Positions 44,080-54,169 of a stretch of DNA of 64,000 nt are shown in pieces. Source of the DNA: Knoellia subterranea KCTC 19937 (GTDB lineage Bacteria; Actinomycetota; Actinomycetes; Actinomycetales; Dermatophilaceae); the NCBI RefSeq assembly GCF_000768685.1, contig NZ_AVPK01000006.1, positions 181,766 through 245,765 on the forward strand, in the 5' to 3' direction. Numbering within the stretch: position 1 is the stretch's first letter; each line of letters opens with the position of its first letter. The notes below the pieces were generated by a model. That model saw nothing but the letters and a program-made list of their open reading frames with translations. It made no database searches and was not told the DNA's origin. The translations under genes and the position numbers were made by a program.

Positions 44080-44253
44080 GTTGCCTGCATGGTGGGAACC
44101 GCCGTCCGCCATGCGGACCGACGGTCAGCTCGTGCGCGATGAGCCGGCGGTACGCGGGCATCGTGCCCCCGAGGAGTGAGCTGATCGTCGGCCGGTCATT
44201 GCCGCGAAGGTGGCGGAACGTGAGCAGAGGTCAGGCCGGGCGCAGCGAGCCGC

Positions 44254-44721
44254 TCACCAGTGGCCGCCACGCTCGCGATCCACGGCCTCCTGATCGGTTC
44301 GGTCCGCCACCTGTTCGTCGACCATGACGTGTCGCGTCGGAGCAGTGTCCAGGTCCGCCGCCACGTCCGCACCGGGAACCACGTCCCGTTCCGGGACCAC
44401 GGCGGCGCTGGAGGAGTCCCGGGAGCGGGACTGACCGGCATACCCGGTGGTGGGTGGGGTCTCGAGACCGCCGCCGTCACGCCAACCGGCCCCGCCGAGA
44501 CGGCTCAGCGGCACGGTTTCGTCGACGGGCTCCTCCACCTCGGTGGCGCCGAACGCCAGGGCGCTGCGGCGCTGCTCGCCCGTGATGGTGACCTCGGGCG
44601 CGTCGTAACTGTGGTGTTCGGGCGCGGCGGCGTCGTCACGGTGCCGCAGCACCCAGACGAAGGCCGCCACGACGACGGCGAATGCCGCCCCACCGACCAG
44701 CCACAACATCGTGTCCTTCAT
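44254..44721 (-). CDS. single-pass membrane protein with acidic tail
   Basis: 155 residues from ATG 44721. MLWLVGGAAFAVVVAAFVWVL is the membrane helix, followed by a positive stop (RHRDD) and a hydrophilic, Ala/Glu/Arg-rich tail. It is built like a small version of the convergent acidic protein at 41532: N-terminal anchor, disordered cytoplasmic tail. There is no known family. It is divergent from pntA, 155 bases away. Confidence 0.65.
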   Translation of the reverse strand: MKDTMLWLVGGAAFAVVVAAFVWVLRHRDDAAAPEHHSYDAPEVTITGEQRRSALAFGATEVEEPVDETVPLSRLGGAGWRDGGGLETPPTTGYAGQSRSRDSSSAAVVPERDVVPGADVAADLDTAPTRHVMVDEQVADRTDQEAVDRERGGHW

Positions 44722-44876
44722 GGGCAAAACCGTAACCAAGAGAGGCCCGGTCGTGGCGCTTGGCCTGTCCGCCGATCGGGCGTCACTCGTTGTCGCAGTC
44801 ACATCGCGGCCCGCTCACGCAATCGCCCTAGTAGGTTCACGGGCGTATGTCTGTCCCCCGAGGAGGAGGTCTTCAC

Positions 44877-46436
44877 GTGCGCATTGGCGTGCCGTTGGAG
44901 TCATTGCCCGGCGAGACCCGCGTGGCCGCCACACCCAAGACTGTTGAGCAACTGATCGGACTCGGGTATGCCGTGTTCGTCGAGCACGGAGCCGGTCGCC
45001 GAGCGACCTTCGAGGACGACGCGTATGCCGCGGCGGGCGCTGATGTCGTCGGTGCCGAGGTGTGGAACACCGACATCATCCTCAAGATCAACGCACCCAC
45101 CACCGCGGAACTGGATCTCCTCCGGTCGGGGCAGACGATCGTCAGCCTCCTCTCGCCGGCGCTCAAGCCGGAGCTTGTCGCGGCCCTCGCCGAGCGCGGA
45201 GTCACCGCCCTCGCGATGGACGCCGTCCCTCGCATCTCGCGCGCACAGTCCCTCGACGTGCTGTCCTCGATGGCCAACATCGGCGGATACCGCGCCGTGG
45301 TCGAGGCCGCTCACGAGTTCGGCTCGTTCTTCACGGGCCAGGTGACCGCAGCGGGCAAGGTGCCGCCGGCCAAGGTCCTCGTCGTCGGTGCTGGTGTGGC
45401 CGGGCTGTCCGCCATCGGTACGGCCGGCTCGCTCGGCGCGATCGTGCGCGCGTTCGATGCACGCAGCGAGGTCGCGGAGCAGGTCGAGTCGATGGGCGCC
45501 GAGTTCCTCCGCATCGATCTGGGGGACGCAGCGGACGACGCACCCAGTGCAGACGGATACGCCAAGGAGACCGGCGAGGACTTCAACGCCAAGGCTGCCG
45601 AGCTGTATGCCGCGCAGGCCAGGGACGTCGACATCGTCATCACCACGGCGCTCATCCCGGGCAAGCCCGCGCCGCGACTCCTCACCGAGGAGATGGTCGC
45701 GTCGATGAAGCCGGGGTCGGTCATCGTCGACATGGCTGCGGCCAATGGCGGCAATGTCGCTGGCTCCGTCGCCGACCAGAAGGTCGTGACCGACGGTGGC
45801 GTGACGATCCTGGGCTACACCGACCTGCCGGGGCGGCTGCCCACCCAGGCGTCGCAACTGTTCGGAACCAACCTCGTCAACCTGCTCAAGCTGACCACCC
45901 CGGAGAAGGACGGCACCTTCGAGCTCGACCTCGATGACCAGGTCCAACGGGGCATGACCGTCGTCCACGAGGGCGAGGTCCTGTGGCCCCCGCCGCCGGT
46001 GCAGGTCTCGGCCGCAGCGGCCGCCCCCGCCAAGGTGGCAGCGGGCACGGAGGTGGGCGGACGGCATACCGGAGAGGTTGCCAAGCCGACCGACCCGCGA
46101 CGGAAGTATCTCTGGATGGCCCTCGGCGCGGTCGCGTTCGGGTTCATCGCGGCGGTCTCGCCGGCGCAGTTCCTCAGCCACTTCACGGTGTTCGCGCTCG
46201 CGGTCATCGTCGGCTTCTATGTCATCTCCAACGTGTCGCACGCCCTGCACACACCGCTCATGGCCGAAACCAACGCCATCAGCGGAATCATCGTCGTCGG
46301 CGGGCTGCTGCAGATCGACTCGGACGACCTCGTCGTCAAGACGTTGGCCTTTCTCGCGGTCCTCGTGGCCAGCATCAACATCTTCGGAGGATTCGCAGTG
46401 ACCGGCCGCATGCTCGAGATGTTCCGGAAGGACTGA
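44877..46436 (+). CDS. pntA: NAD(P) transhydrogenase subunit alpha
   Basis: 519 residues. The NAD(H)-binding domain I includes [20 protein letters not shown] and [20 protein letters not shown]; a linker (about 375-405, which contains an 8-mer copy encoding GGRHTG) leads to four membrane helices. With PntB it couples proton entry to NADPH formation. The start is GTG 44877, 7 bases after AGGAGGAGG, the strongest ribosome site in the window. Length is close to the E. coli protein, so domain I and the membrane part are fused. Confidence 0.96.
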   Translation: MRIGVPLESLPGETRVAATPKTVEQLIGLGYAVFVEHGAGRRATFEDDAYAAAGADVVGAEVWNTDIILKINAPTTAELDLLRSGQTIVSLLSPALKPELVAALAERGVTALAMDAVPRISRAQSLDVLSSMANIGGYRAVVEAAHEFGSFFTGQVTAAGKVPPAKVLVVGAGVAGLSAIGTAGSLGAIVRAFDARSEVAEQVESMGAEFLRIDLGDAADDAPSADGYAKETGEDFNAKAAELYAAQARDVDIVITTALIPGKPAPRLLTEEMVASMKPGSVIVDMAAANGGNVAGSVADQKVVTDGGVTILGYTDLPGRLPTQASQLFGTNLVNLLKLTTPEKDGTFELDLDDQVQRGMTVVHEGEVLWPPPPVQVSAAAAAPAKVAAGTEVGGRHTGEVAKPTDPRRKYLWMALGAVAFGFIAAVSPAQFLSHFTVFALAVIVGFYVISNVSHALHTPLMAETNAISGIIVVGGLLQIDSDDLVVKTLAFLAVLVASINIFGGFAVTGRMLEMFRKD

Positions 46437-46443
46437 GGCGACG

Positions 46444-47823
46444 ATGACACTCAACGTGGTCTCCGCGGCATACATCGTCTCTGCCGTTCTCTTCGTCCTC
46501 TCGCTCGCCGGCCTGTCGAAGCACGAGTCGGCCAAGGAGGGCAACCGCTTCGGCATCGCCGGCATGGTCATCGCCCTCGGCGCGACGATCTGGCTCGTCC
46601 TGTCGCGCTCGTCGAACGCGCTGTCCACGCTGCTCCTCATCGCGCTCGCGATGGGCATCGGCGCGGCCATCGGAATGTGGCGCGCGCGGTCCGTCGAGAT
46701 GACCCAGATGCCCGAACTCGTCGCGATGCTGCACTCGTTCGTCGGTCTGGCGGCGGTGCTCGTCGGCTTCAACTCGCACCTCGAGGTCGGGTCCGCATCG
46801 GACACGGTGCACTCGGTCGAGGTGTTCCTCGGCGTCTTCATCGGTGCCGTGACCCTCACCGGCTCGATCGTCGCGTTCCTCAAGCTGTCGGCGCGGATCA
46901 AGTCGACGCCGCTCATGCTGCCGGCGCGTCACTGGCTCAACCTCGCGGCGCTCGTTGTGTCGGCGCTGCTGCTCGTGTGGTTCGTGCGCTCGCACTCGCT
47001 GGTGCCGCTCGTGATCATGACCGTCATCGCGCTGGCCTTCGGTTGGCACCTCGTGGCGTCCATCGGCGGCGGTGACATGCCGGTCGTCGTGTCGATGCTC
47101 AACTCCTATTCGGGTTGGGCCGCGGCGGCTGCCGGCTTCATGCTCGGCAACGACCTGCTCATCGTGACGGGTGCACTGGTCGGTGCATCGGGTGCGATCC
47201 TCTCGTGGATCATGTGCCGCGCGATGAACCGGTCGTTCGTGTCCGTCATCGCCGGTGGGTTCGGCCAGGAGGTCGTGGTCGGCGACGATGTCGACTATGG
47301 CGAGCACCGCGAGATCACTGCTGCTGGTGTGGCGGAGCTCCTGCGCGACGCGTCGTCGGTCGTCATCACGCCGGGCTATGGCATGGCGGTGGCGCAGGCG
47401 CAGTACCCCGTGGCCGAACTGACCAAGCAGCTGCGTGACCGTGGCGTCGACGTGCGCTTCGGCATCCACCCGGTTGCGGGCCGTCTGCCCGGGCACATGA
47501 ACGTGCTGCTCGCCGAGGCCAAGGTGCCCTATGACGTCGTGCTCGAGATGGACGAGATCAACGACGACTTCCCGTCGACGGACGTCGTGCTCGTCATCGG
47601 CGCCAACGACACCGTCAACCCGGCCGCGGCCGAGGACCCGACGTCGCCGATCGCCGGCATGCCGGTGCTTGAGGTGTGGAACGCCAAGGACGTCATCGTG
47701 TTCAAGCGATCGATGGCGACGGGGTATGCCGGAGTGCAGAACCCGCTCTTCTTCCGGGACAACTCGCAGATGCTGTTCGGCGACGCGAAGGAGCGGGTGA
47801 GCGACATCCTCGCCGCCCTCTGA
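46444..47823 (+). CDS. pntB: NAD(P) transhydrogenase subunit beta
   Basis: 459 residues. About nine membrane helices (from [17 protein letters not shown]) with the conserved [19 protein letters not shown] loop precede the NADP(H)-binding domain [47 protein letters not shown] and [14 protein letters not shown]. It is 7 bases after pntA and certainly co-transcribed. The stop is followed 9 bases later by family B copy 2. Confidence 0.97.
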   Translation: MTLNVVSAAYIVSAVLFVLSLAGLSKHESAKEGNRFGIAGMVIALGATIWLVLSRSSNALSTLLLIALAMGIGAAIGMWRARSVEMTQMPELVAMLHSFVGLAAVLVGFNSHLEVGSASDTVHSVEVFLGVFIGAVTLTGSIVAFLKLSARIKSTPLMLPARHWLNLAALVVSALLLVWFVRSHSLVPLVIMTVIALAFGWHLVASIGGGDMPVVVSMLNSYSGWAAAAAGFMLGNDLLIVTGALVGASGAILSWIMCRAMNRSFVSVIAGGFGQEVVVGDDVDYGEHREITAAGVAELLRDASSVVITPGYGMAVAQAQYPVAELTKQLRDRGVDVRFGIHPVAGRLPGHMNVLLAEAKVPYDVVLEMDEINDDFPSTDVVLVIGANDTVNPAAAEDPTSPIAGMPVLEVWNAKDVIVFKRSMATGYAGVQNPLFFRDNSQMLFGDAKERVSDILAAL

Positions 47824-47831
47824 CGGGCGCC

Positions 47832-47911
47832 CCAACATTTGCTCCCCATGACGGAACCTGAAGGGTCCGGAGGCTTATGTGCCCTCCGGACCCTTCACGT
47901 TCCCTCCGGTC
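47832..47911. repeat. hairpin element, family B copy 2
   Basis: CCAACATTTGCTCCCC leads into an imperfect stem (arm GAAGGGTCCGGAGG), loop CTTATGTG, and the complementary arm CCTCCGGACCCTTC. It begins about 9 bases past the pntB stop; an 8-mer copy follows at about 47928. It lies between convergent genes. Confidence 0.9.
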
Positions 47912-47981
47912 GCGGACGGATGCGCGGGTATGCCGTCCGCTCACCCGTCGGGCTGGCGCGCCCTTCGCTCGAGGGCCGGTC

Positions 47982-48899
47982 TCAGGCCGCGGCGATGGCG
48001 GAACGAACCTTGGCGACGGCGGCACCGGACTCGAGGTCGGCCCAGGTGAGTCGCACGACGACATAGCCCAGTCGGCGGAGCGCGTCCTCACGCTTCTTCT
48101 CCGCCCAGAGCACGGACGGGTCGCCCGAGTCGTACTTGAGGCGACCATCGAACTCGACGATCACGTTGGTCCCGCGAACGAGGAAGTCCACTCGTCCCAC
48201 GAGATGGCCGCTCCGGTCGCGGATCTCAACCTGCGGGTCCAGGGTGAGACCGGCCGTCATGAGTGCCACAGCCGTCCGGGACTCACCGACCGACTCCCGT
48301 GCCCCGTCGGCGAACGCCACCATGGTCGTGGCGCGGCTGCCATTGCGGAACGGAGCCAGGACGGCGGCGGCGTCACGCAGTTCGTCGATCGTGACGAGCC
48401 CTTCGTGGAGGGCGTTGTCGGCACTCACAACTCCGGCCACGAGCCCGTGGTCGACAGCATGCTGGGCGAGGGCGTGGCTCAGCTCGACGGCCGGACCGAC
48501 GTCGGTGTCCACGACGGGCTGGCCGCGCCATCGCCGCACTCGGAAGACCCCCACCTGCACCGTACGGTCGATGGGCCGGAGCACGTGGATCCGACCGAGA
48601 TCTGGCCCCCAGACCGTGACCCCATGGGAGAGGACCGACGAGGTGCTCCCGAGCGCGGCGTCATCCCAGAGGAGGGTGGCTGCGAAACTCAGGTCGATGT
48701 GCCAGGACTGAGGCTGCGTGTTGTCGACCAGTGCGGAGACCGCATAGAGGCCGCGCGCCGGATGATGGAGCAGACCGCCCTTGACGGCTTCGACGAGGGC
48801 GTGGGGAGTGGTGCCGACGCGTCGGGCCTCCTCCGTGGTGAAGAAGCCGCGATGTCCGTGGGCGAGCTCGATGAGTGCGGGTTCGAGGGATGTCGTCAT
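47982..48899 (-). CDS. AbiEi-like N-terminal domain with DUF559-type nuclease-like C-terminus
   Basis: 305 residues. The N-terminus (HRGFFTTEEARRVGTTPHAL then GLLHHPARGLYAV) is the AbiEi winged-helix that normally binds DNA. The C-terminus reads VGRVDFLVRGTNVIVEFDGRL followed by AEKKREDALRRLGYVVVRLT, the Vsr/DUF559 D...ExDG...K pattern. There is no partner toxin gene nearby. It is more complete than the relative at 17339, which lacks an obvious winged helix. A role in DNA defence is possible but not shown. Confidence 0.8.
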   Translation of the reverse strand: MTTSLEPALIELAHGHRGFFTTEEARRVGTTPHALVEAVKGGLLHHPARGLYAVSALVDNTQPQSWHIDLSFAATLLWDDAALGSTSSVLSHGVTVWGPDLGRIHVLRPIDRTVQVGVFRVRRWRGQPVVDTDVGPAVELSHALAQHAVDHGLVAGVVSADNALHEGLVTIDELRDAAAVLAPFRNGSRATTMVAFADGARESVGESRTAVALMTAGLTLDPQVEIRDRSGHLVGRVDFLVRGTNVIVEFDGRLKYDSGDPSVLWAEKKREDALRRLGYVVVRLTWADLESGAAVAKVRSAIAAA

Positions 48900-49016
48900 G
48901 CCGAGAAGGCTCGGCGTCAGGGAGAGTGGTTCACCAGAGGCTCTGACGAATCTGTGGACAACGACCTGTGGCGAGGCGGCCTGCGGAAGGCGAGCGGACG
49001 GCATACCGGAGCACCT

Positions 49017-49100
49017 GACCGGAGGGAACGTGAAGGGTCCGGAGGGCACATATCCCTCCGGACCCTTCAGGTTCCCTCATGGGGAGCAAATGTTGGGGCG
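49017..49100. repeat. hairpin element, family B copy 3
   Basis: Inverted relative to copy 2: GTGAAGGGTCCGGAGGG, loop CACATAT, CCCTCCGGACCCTTCAGG, then CATGGGGAGCAAATGTTGG. It lies 5 bases past the stop of the secreted-protein gene at 49106. An 8-mer copy is at about 49000. The rest of the gap 48900-49105 is featureless. Confidence 0.92.
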
Positions 49101-49105
49101 CGCGC

Positions 49106-51289
49106 TCAGTCCCGGGAGACCGACGGCTTCAGCGTGACGTCCGCACGCGCCGCGGTGGGCGAGCTGGCTCCGCTGACCCCCCGGCTGCCCGGATAGAGAT
49201 CCCATACCCCGAGGACGTCGGCCAGTACGTGCGTCGAGCCGTTGCTGTTGAAGATGCCGAACGTGTCGGTGGGGGTGAGGAACGTCAGCGCGGCGTTGGC
49301 CACGAGGTCCCCCGCCCGCGGGTTGAGGTTGCTGACGTTCGGCGGCGCCTCGCCCGGAAGGCGGTCCCAGACGGTCAGGTAGGTGGACGTCGTGGGCCTG
49401 ACGGCAGCCACGTTGAGCAGGGCACCCACCGTGTCCGCGTGCTTGTACCAAACGCTCCCGATCTTGACGTCACGCGTCTGGCGGGCGCCGAACGGTCCTG
49501 CCAAACCCTTGCCGATACGGGTGTCGAGGAGTCGTTCGCCGCCCGTGGGGAAGAACCGCACCCCCTCCACGGCCGTGTCGTCGAAGTAGCCGACGACGTC
49601 AGCGAGGACGTGCGTGGCGCCGGCGGAGCCGTTCTTGAGGGAGAAGACGACCGACCCGTCATCCAGGTGGCTGGTCGGCACGAACGCGAGCACCGGCACG
49701 GTCGAGCCGGGGGTGAAGTTGAGGGACGACACGGTGGGGGGAGCGGTGTCACCCGTCCACGCCGTCAGATAGCCCGAACCCTTTGGCGCCACGGCCGTGA
49801 GGTTGACGACGACGCCGGTCACGGCTGGGTTCGTGTCGGGGCCGAAGTCCAGTGCCACGTCGGCGATCTCACCGGGCGCGAAGGCACCAGCGGGGTCGTA
49901 GCGCGTGTCGAGCACGCGGCTGGGCTCGATGGGCTCGAGCTGCGAACCGTCAGTGGTGGGTGGGTCGAAGTAGCCGACGACATCGACGAGCACATGGGTC
50001 GCGGCGCTCGAGTACACCGCAACGGTTCCGTCCTCCCACACGATCGAGGTCGCCAGGTTCGCCCGGGTCGTGGCCTTGCGGAAGTTCACGTTGGAGGAGT
50101 CGGGGCGCAATTGGTGGAAGACGGTGAGGTAGCCGTCCGCCGAGGGAGAGACGGCCGTGACGCTGAGCGCGACCGAGAATCCGTAACTGTTGGGCACCCC
50201 GGCCCGGCCGGCGACCTTGATGCGGCGCGTCTCGCCCGCCGAAAAGGCGCGCGCGCTGCGACTGTCGTAGAGGCGGGTGGGGTTCACCTGTTGATAGCGG
50301 CCGGTCCGGTCCACCGTGCCCATGGATGCGGTCCGGATGGAGGTCCGGCTGGAGGTGGTGTTGTCGGGGATGACGAAGTGTCCGTCGATCTGCTCGGTGG
50401 ACTCCGGCAAGGCACGAACGGAGACGGAGCAGGACTGTCCCGGCGCGAGCTGTCGGCCGTTGCAACCGTCCGACGCGACCTCGAACGGGCCCGGGTCCAC
50501 GGCCGGCGAGGGATCGATGTCGGCGTACGCCGCACCGAAGCGGATCGGCTGCGTCCCCAGGACGGTCATGGTGAGGGTCAAGGGCGAGGTGGGGATGCCG
50601 AGCGACGAGGAGCCCATGTAGGCGGAAGCGCTGCTGCGCAGCGCTGTGTAGCCGAGAGCGCTGCGGTAGCGCAGCTGCATCGTCCGGGGGCCCTTCGACC
50701 ACGAGTCATGATCTGCGGCCGAGCCCTCGACGTCGGCGGCGAACGCCGTGATCACACCGGCCGTGTCGCGCACGAGCTCGCGAACGGTGACGGTTCCCGA
50801 CGCGAAGTCGTTGTTGCGGGTGGCGTCGTCGGAGACGTGGAGGTTGACGGTGCCGGCAGTGAGGGTCTCGGTGGGGCGCAAGGGGAGGGCCCCGACCGAG
50901 AGGGGTGTTCCGTCACCGGTCGTCAGACGTGCCACGAGGGTCGACGTGCCAGCCTTGATCACGAGTGAGCCCGCGGTGGGTTCGGTCAGCGTGATCGTGG
51001 TTGCCGGAGCTTCCCACGCCTCGGCCGGGGCGTGGGGCGCACTGTAGAAGCCCACCCCATCCAGATCGCGCAGCACGACGGCCGAGTAGGGGGCGACCGC
51101 CGCCGCGCCGGTGGTGACCACGGGTGCCGACGCCACCGTCGCAGGTGTCGTCGCTGTCGTCGTCGCTGCTGTCGCCGTCGCTGCGGAAGGCGCCGCCGAA
51201 GCGGGGAGTGCCTGGGCCGTGCTGGCGGTCCCAAGCAGGGGAAGGAGGAGGGCGGCGGGAAGAAGCGCCAGGGCCCGGGAGAACTTCAT
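49106..51289 (-). CDS. secreted VVGYF-repeat protein
   Basis: 727 residues. Signal peptide MKFSRALALLPAALLLPLLG ends near TAQA. After about 330 residues with an immunoglobulin-like region come three related modules of about 110 residues, each starting TRLYDSR, SRVLDTR or ERLLDTR and ending VLVDVVGYFD, VLADVVGYFD or VLADVLGVWD. This module is common in actinobacterial cell-surface proteins and amidases and probably binds envelope polymer. No catalytic domain is evident. Secreted structural or adhesive function is inferred. Confidence 0.85.
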   Translation of the reverse strand: MKFSRALALLPAALLLPLLGTASTAQALPASAAPSAATATAATTTATTPATVASAPVVTTGAAAVAPYSAVVLRDLDGVGFYSAPHAPAEAWEAPATTITLTEPTAGSLVIKAGTSTLVARLTTGDGTPLSVGALPLRPTETLTAGTVNLHVSDDATRNNDFASGTVTVRELVRDTAGVITAFAADVEGSAADHDSWSKGPRTMQLRYRSALGYTALRSSASAYMGSSSLGIPTSPLTLTMTVLGTQPIRFGAAYADIDPSPAVDPGPFEVASDGCNGRQLAPGQSCSVSVRALPESTEQIDGHFVIPDNTTSSRTSIRTASMGTVDRTGRYQQVNPTRLYDSRSARAFSAGETRRIKVAGRAGVPNSYGFSVALSVTAVSPSADGYLTVFHQLRPDSSNVNFRKATTRANLATSIVWEDGTVAVYSSAATHVLVDVVGYFDPPTTDGSQLEPIEPSRVLDTRYDPAGAFAPGEIADVALDFGPDTNPAVTGVVVNLTAVAPKGSGYLTAWTGDTAPPTVSSLNFTPGSTVPVLAFVPTSHLDDGSVVFSLKNGSAGATHVLADVVGYFDDTAVEGVRFFPTGGERLLDTRIGKGLAGPFGARQTRDVKIGSVWYKHADTVGALLNVAAVRPTTSTYLTVWDRLPGEAPPNVSNLNPRAGDLVANAALTFLTPTDTFGIFNSNGSTHVLADVLGVWDLYPGSRGVSGASSPTAARADVTLKPSVSRD

Positions 51290-51410
51290 GAGGTGCCATT
51301 CGCGTGACGGGCCACCCGAGTGGCGGCCGAGCGGAAGTGTAGGTGACGGTGGGCGGTCCGCGCACGGTGTCGAGGCACGGAGACGAGCGGCCGGCATACC
51401 AGAGCACCTG

Positions 51411-51494
51411 ACCGGAGGGAACGTGAAGGGTCCGGAGGGAACCTAACCCTCCGGACCCTTCACGTTCCCTCATGGGGAGCAAATGTTGGGGCGG
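51411..51494. repeat. hairpin element, family B copy 4
   Basis: ACGTGAAGGGTCCGGAGGG, loop AACCTAA, CCCTCCGGACCCTTCACG, then CATGGGGAGCAAATGTTGGG. Starts about 15 bases past the permease stop at 51510 and has the same polarity as copy 3. An 8-mer is at about 51392. The remaining gap between 51290 and 51410 shows nothing else. Confidence 0.92.
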
Positions 51495-51509
51495 CGACCC
51501 CGGAACCGA

Positions 51510-53000
51510 TCAGGTGGAGGTCATGCTCGGGACTTCGCCCTCCTGCGGGTTCCCCGACAGCCGCGACTTGCGGTAGCCGTACATGAAGTAGATCGCGAAC
51601 CCGAGCGCCATCCAGATGGCGAAGCGGATCCACGTCTCCAGCGGCAGGGTGAGCATGAGGTACGCGCAGATCGCCGCCGACAGCCAGGGCAGCCACGGCG
51701 AGAACGGCACCCTGAACGGCCGGTTGAAGTCGGGCCGGCGCTTGCGCAGCACCGGCACGGCCAGCGACACGAGGAAGAACGCCGTCAGCGTGCCGATGTT
51801 GATCATGTATTCGAGCTTGCCGATCGGCGTGAGGGCCGCGACGAGCGCGACGATGAGGCCGATGCCGACGGTGATCTTGACGGGTGTGCCGGTGCGTGGG
51901 TTCGTCTTGCCGAGGCTGGCCGGGAGCAGCCAGTCGCGGGACATGGCGAACACGACACGCGACGAACCGATGAGCAGCGTCATGACCACCGTGGTGAGAC
52001 CGGCCACGGCACCCGCCGAGATCAGCGTCGCGTAGAACGGTTTGCCCACGTCCTCGAACACCTTGGCCAGCGACGCCTCCGACGACAACTGGTCGTAGCG
52101 CACCATGCCGGTCATGACGAGGGCCACGGCGCAGTAGAGGATCGTGCAGATCACGAGCGAGCCGATGATGCCCTTGGGCAGGTCCTTCGCCGGGTTCTTG
52201 GCCTCCTCGGCGGTCGTCGCGACCACGTCGAAGCCGATGTAGGCGAAGAACACGAGCGAGGCGCCGGCGAGGATGCCGCCGATGCCGAACGCCGTCGGCG
52301 TCAGCCCGAACAGCGTCTGGATGAGGGGCGCGGTCAGCGTCGACGACTCGCCCTCCTGGGCCACGGCCTCGGGGATGAACGGGCTGTAGTTCGCGGTGTC
52401 GATGAACCCAATGCCGGCGACGATGACGAACAGGACGATGAAGACCTTGAGCGCGACGAGCGCCATGTTGACCCGCATCGACTCTTGGATGCCGATCGAC
52501 ACGAGCAGGGTCAGCACCGCCACCAGCACGAACGCCGGCAGGTCGAACGACGACCCATAGGCGATCGACTCCGGGATCGTGACGCCCAGCCGGTCGAGCA
52601 GGACTCCGAGGTAGGCCGACCAGCCCTGGGCGACGACCGCGGCACCGAGCATCAGCTCGAGCAGGAGGTCCCAGCCGATGATCCACGCGACGAGCTCACC
52701 GAGCGAGGCGTAGGAGAAGGTGTAGGCCGACCCCGACACGGGGATCGCGGACGCGAACTCGGCGTAGCAGAGGGCCGCCAACCCACAGCAGAGCGCGGCG
52801 ACGATGAAGGACAGCAGGATCGCGGGCCCGGCGAGGGTGTGGGCGGCGCGACCGGCCACGGTGAAGATGCCGGCACCGATGACGACGCCCACGCCGAAGA
52901 CCGTGAGGTCGAGGGCGGACAACCGTTTCTTGAGCTGGTACTCGGGCTCGTCACCCTCACGGATGGTCTGCTCGATGGACTTGGTACGCATGAAGCTCAT
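51510..53000 (-). CDS. APC-family amino acid permease (cationic amino-acid-transporter-like)
   Basis: 496 residues with about 12-13 membrane helices. The N-terminus LKKRLSALDLTVFGVGVVIGAGIF contains the GVGxxIGxGIF substrate motif of APC helix 1. Other helices include SGSAYTFSYASLGELVAWIIGWDL, typical of the CAT/YfnA branch that takes up Arg, Lys or branched-chain amino acids. AAGGGA precedes the ATG at 53000, which overlaps the upstream PH-domain gene's stop by 4 bases. Confidence 0.92.
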   Translation of the reverse strand: MSFMRTKSIEQTIREGDEPEYQLKKRLSALDLTVFGVGVVIGAGIFTVAGRAAHTLAGPAILLSFIVAALCCGLAALCYAEFASAIPVSGSAYTFSYASLGELVAWIIGWDLLLELMLGAAVVAQGWSAYLGVLLDRLGVTIPESIAYGSSFDLPAFVLVAVLTLLVSIGIQESMRVNMALVALKVFIVLFVIVAGIGFIDTANYSPFIPEAVAQEGESSTLTAPLIQTLFGLTPTAFGIGGILAGASLVFFAYIGFDVVATTAEEAKNPAKDLPKGIIGSLVICTILYCAVALVMTGMVRYDQLSSEASLAKVFEDVGKPFYATLISAGAVAGLTTVVMTLLIGSSRVVFAMSRDWLLPASLGKTNPRTGTPVKITVGIGLIVALVAALTPIGKLEYMINIGTLTAFFLVSLAVPVLRKRRPDFNRPFRVPFSPWLPWLSAAICAYLMLTLPLETWIRFAIWMALGFAIYFMYGYRKSRLSGNPQEGEVPSMTST

Positions 53001-53857
53001 CGCATTCCCTTTCGTCCGGGCCGCCGCTGGTTGCGAGGCCTGATGACGGGGATTTCACCCGTGTCCTCCAATCGAGAAGCGTGCAGCAGATCGGAGCTTC
53101 GGTAAAGAGTTTCGTGCGGTGGTGAGACATCGTGTCGGTCCCGAACCGGATTGCGTATGCCGGCCTGTCCCGATCCGCGGCCGTCTCGCCCCAGGTAGTC
53201 GCGCCAGCCGTGGGGGTCGTCCCACTCGTCGCGGATGGCCCCGTCCCAGCCGTCGTGGGGCCCGGCCGAGGGCCCGCCGCGTCCGTCGTCGTCACCGTCG
53301 TCGTCGAAGTCGTCGCCGTCGCCCCACTCGTCCTCGGGATCGCGGGCGGCGTCCTCGGAGCCGAAGAGAACGGTGCAGATGGCGTGGTAGTGCTTGTCGG
53401 CCTTGGGGACGTATTCGATGTGCGAGAGCGCCTGCTCCTGGCCGGCGGACTCGAGGAGGAAGGTGCCGTAGCCGAACATGCGCCCCATGATCGAGCGGTC
53501 GAAGGTCATGTCGGTGACCTTCATGAGCGGCATCATCGCGACCTTGCGGCGGATGAAGCCGTAGAAGAGGAGGAAGCGCTTGTCGGTCGCGACGAACCAG
53601 TCGTGACGCCAGTTGAGCCAGCGCCACAGGAGGTACAGCGCACCGGCGATGACGGCATACCAGAAGAAGTTCGCGAGCATCGCGCCGGAACGGTTGCGGG
53701 GGGCTTCGGCCTCGACGAAGGTCGCGAGGAAGAGCAGGCCGACGAAGATGGCGATGGGGCGCAGCTGCGAGAGCCAGTGCTGGCGGACGACCGTGACGAC
53801 GCGCTCTCCGGGCACGAGGTAGCGCTGGAGTTCGCGGTCGAGGCGCCCGGCCGCCAT
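52997..53857 (-). CDS. bacterial PH-domain membrane protein
   Basis: 286 residues. A cytoplasmic start (LQRYLVPGERVVTVVRQHW) leads to two membrane helices (PIAIFVGLLFLATFV and FWYAVIAGALYLLWRWL), then a bPH2 domain (WFVATDKRFLLFYGFIRRKV to GTFLLESAGQEQALSHIEYV). The C-terminal 120 residues are very acidic (GDGDDFDDDGDDDGRGG) then basic, with no domain. PH-like domains of this kind sit at the membrane; a substrate is not known. It is coupled to the permease gene downstream. Confidence 0.85.
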   Translation of the reverse strand: MAAGRLDRELQRYLVPGERVVTVVRQHWLSQLRPIAIFVGLLFLATFVEAEAPRNRSGAMLANFFWYAVIAGALYLLWRWLNWRHDWFVATDKRFLLFYGFIRRKVAMMPLMKVTDMTFDRSIMGRMFGYGTFLLESAGQEQALSHIEYVPKADKHYHAICTVLFGSEDAARDPEDEWGDGDDFDDDGDDDGRGGPSAGPHDGWDGAIRDEWDDPHGWRDYLGRDGRGSGQAGIRNPVRDRHDVSPPHETLYRSSDLLHASRLEDTGEIPVIRPRNQRRPGRKGMR

Positions 53858-53860
53858 GGG

Positions 53861-54031
53861 TCAGCTCCGGGAGATCAGGGAGTCAAAGAACCTGCCGATG
53901 TTGCGCACACCGTTGGCCACGACGTCCCAGGCGCTGCCGAAGATGTCGGCGGCGCTGTCTGGCGACGTGAAGATGGCGTAGAGCAGGAAGATGACGACCA
54001 GCCACATGACGATCTTCTTGACCGGGGGCAT
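53861..54031 (-). CDS. small membrane protein
   Basis: 56 residues: MPPVKKIVMWLVVIFLLYAI is one membrane helix, then an amphipathic segment AWDVVANGVRNIGRFFDSL. Short proteins with this plan are widespread in actinobacteria beside PH-domain proteins, but I do not know a name. It ends 3 bases before the PH-domain gene's start and probably shares its operon. A GTG 63 bases upstream would add 21 polar residues. Confidence 0.75.
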   Translation of the reverse strand: MPPVKKIVMWLVVIFLLYAIFTSPDSAADIFGSAWDVVANGVRNIGRFFDSLISRS

Positions 54032-54169
54032 TGACGTCGTCTTTCTCTCGGGGTCAGGTCCTGCGTGGGCACGCTCGAACTCACACTGCGTCACTCATGA
54101 TGGCGGATGTGACTGGTGTGACTCGTGAGGCGCGCCCGGCGTGTCGGTAGGTGTGTGCAGACGCCAGAG

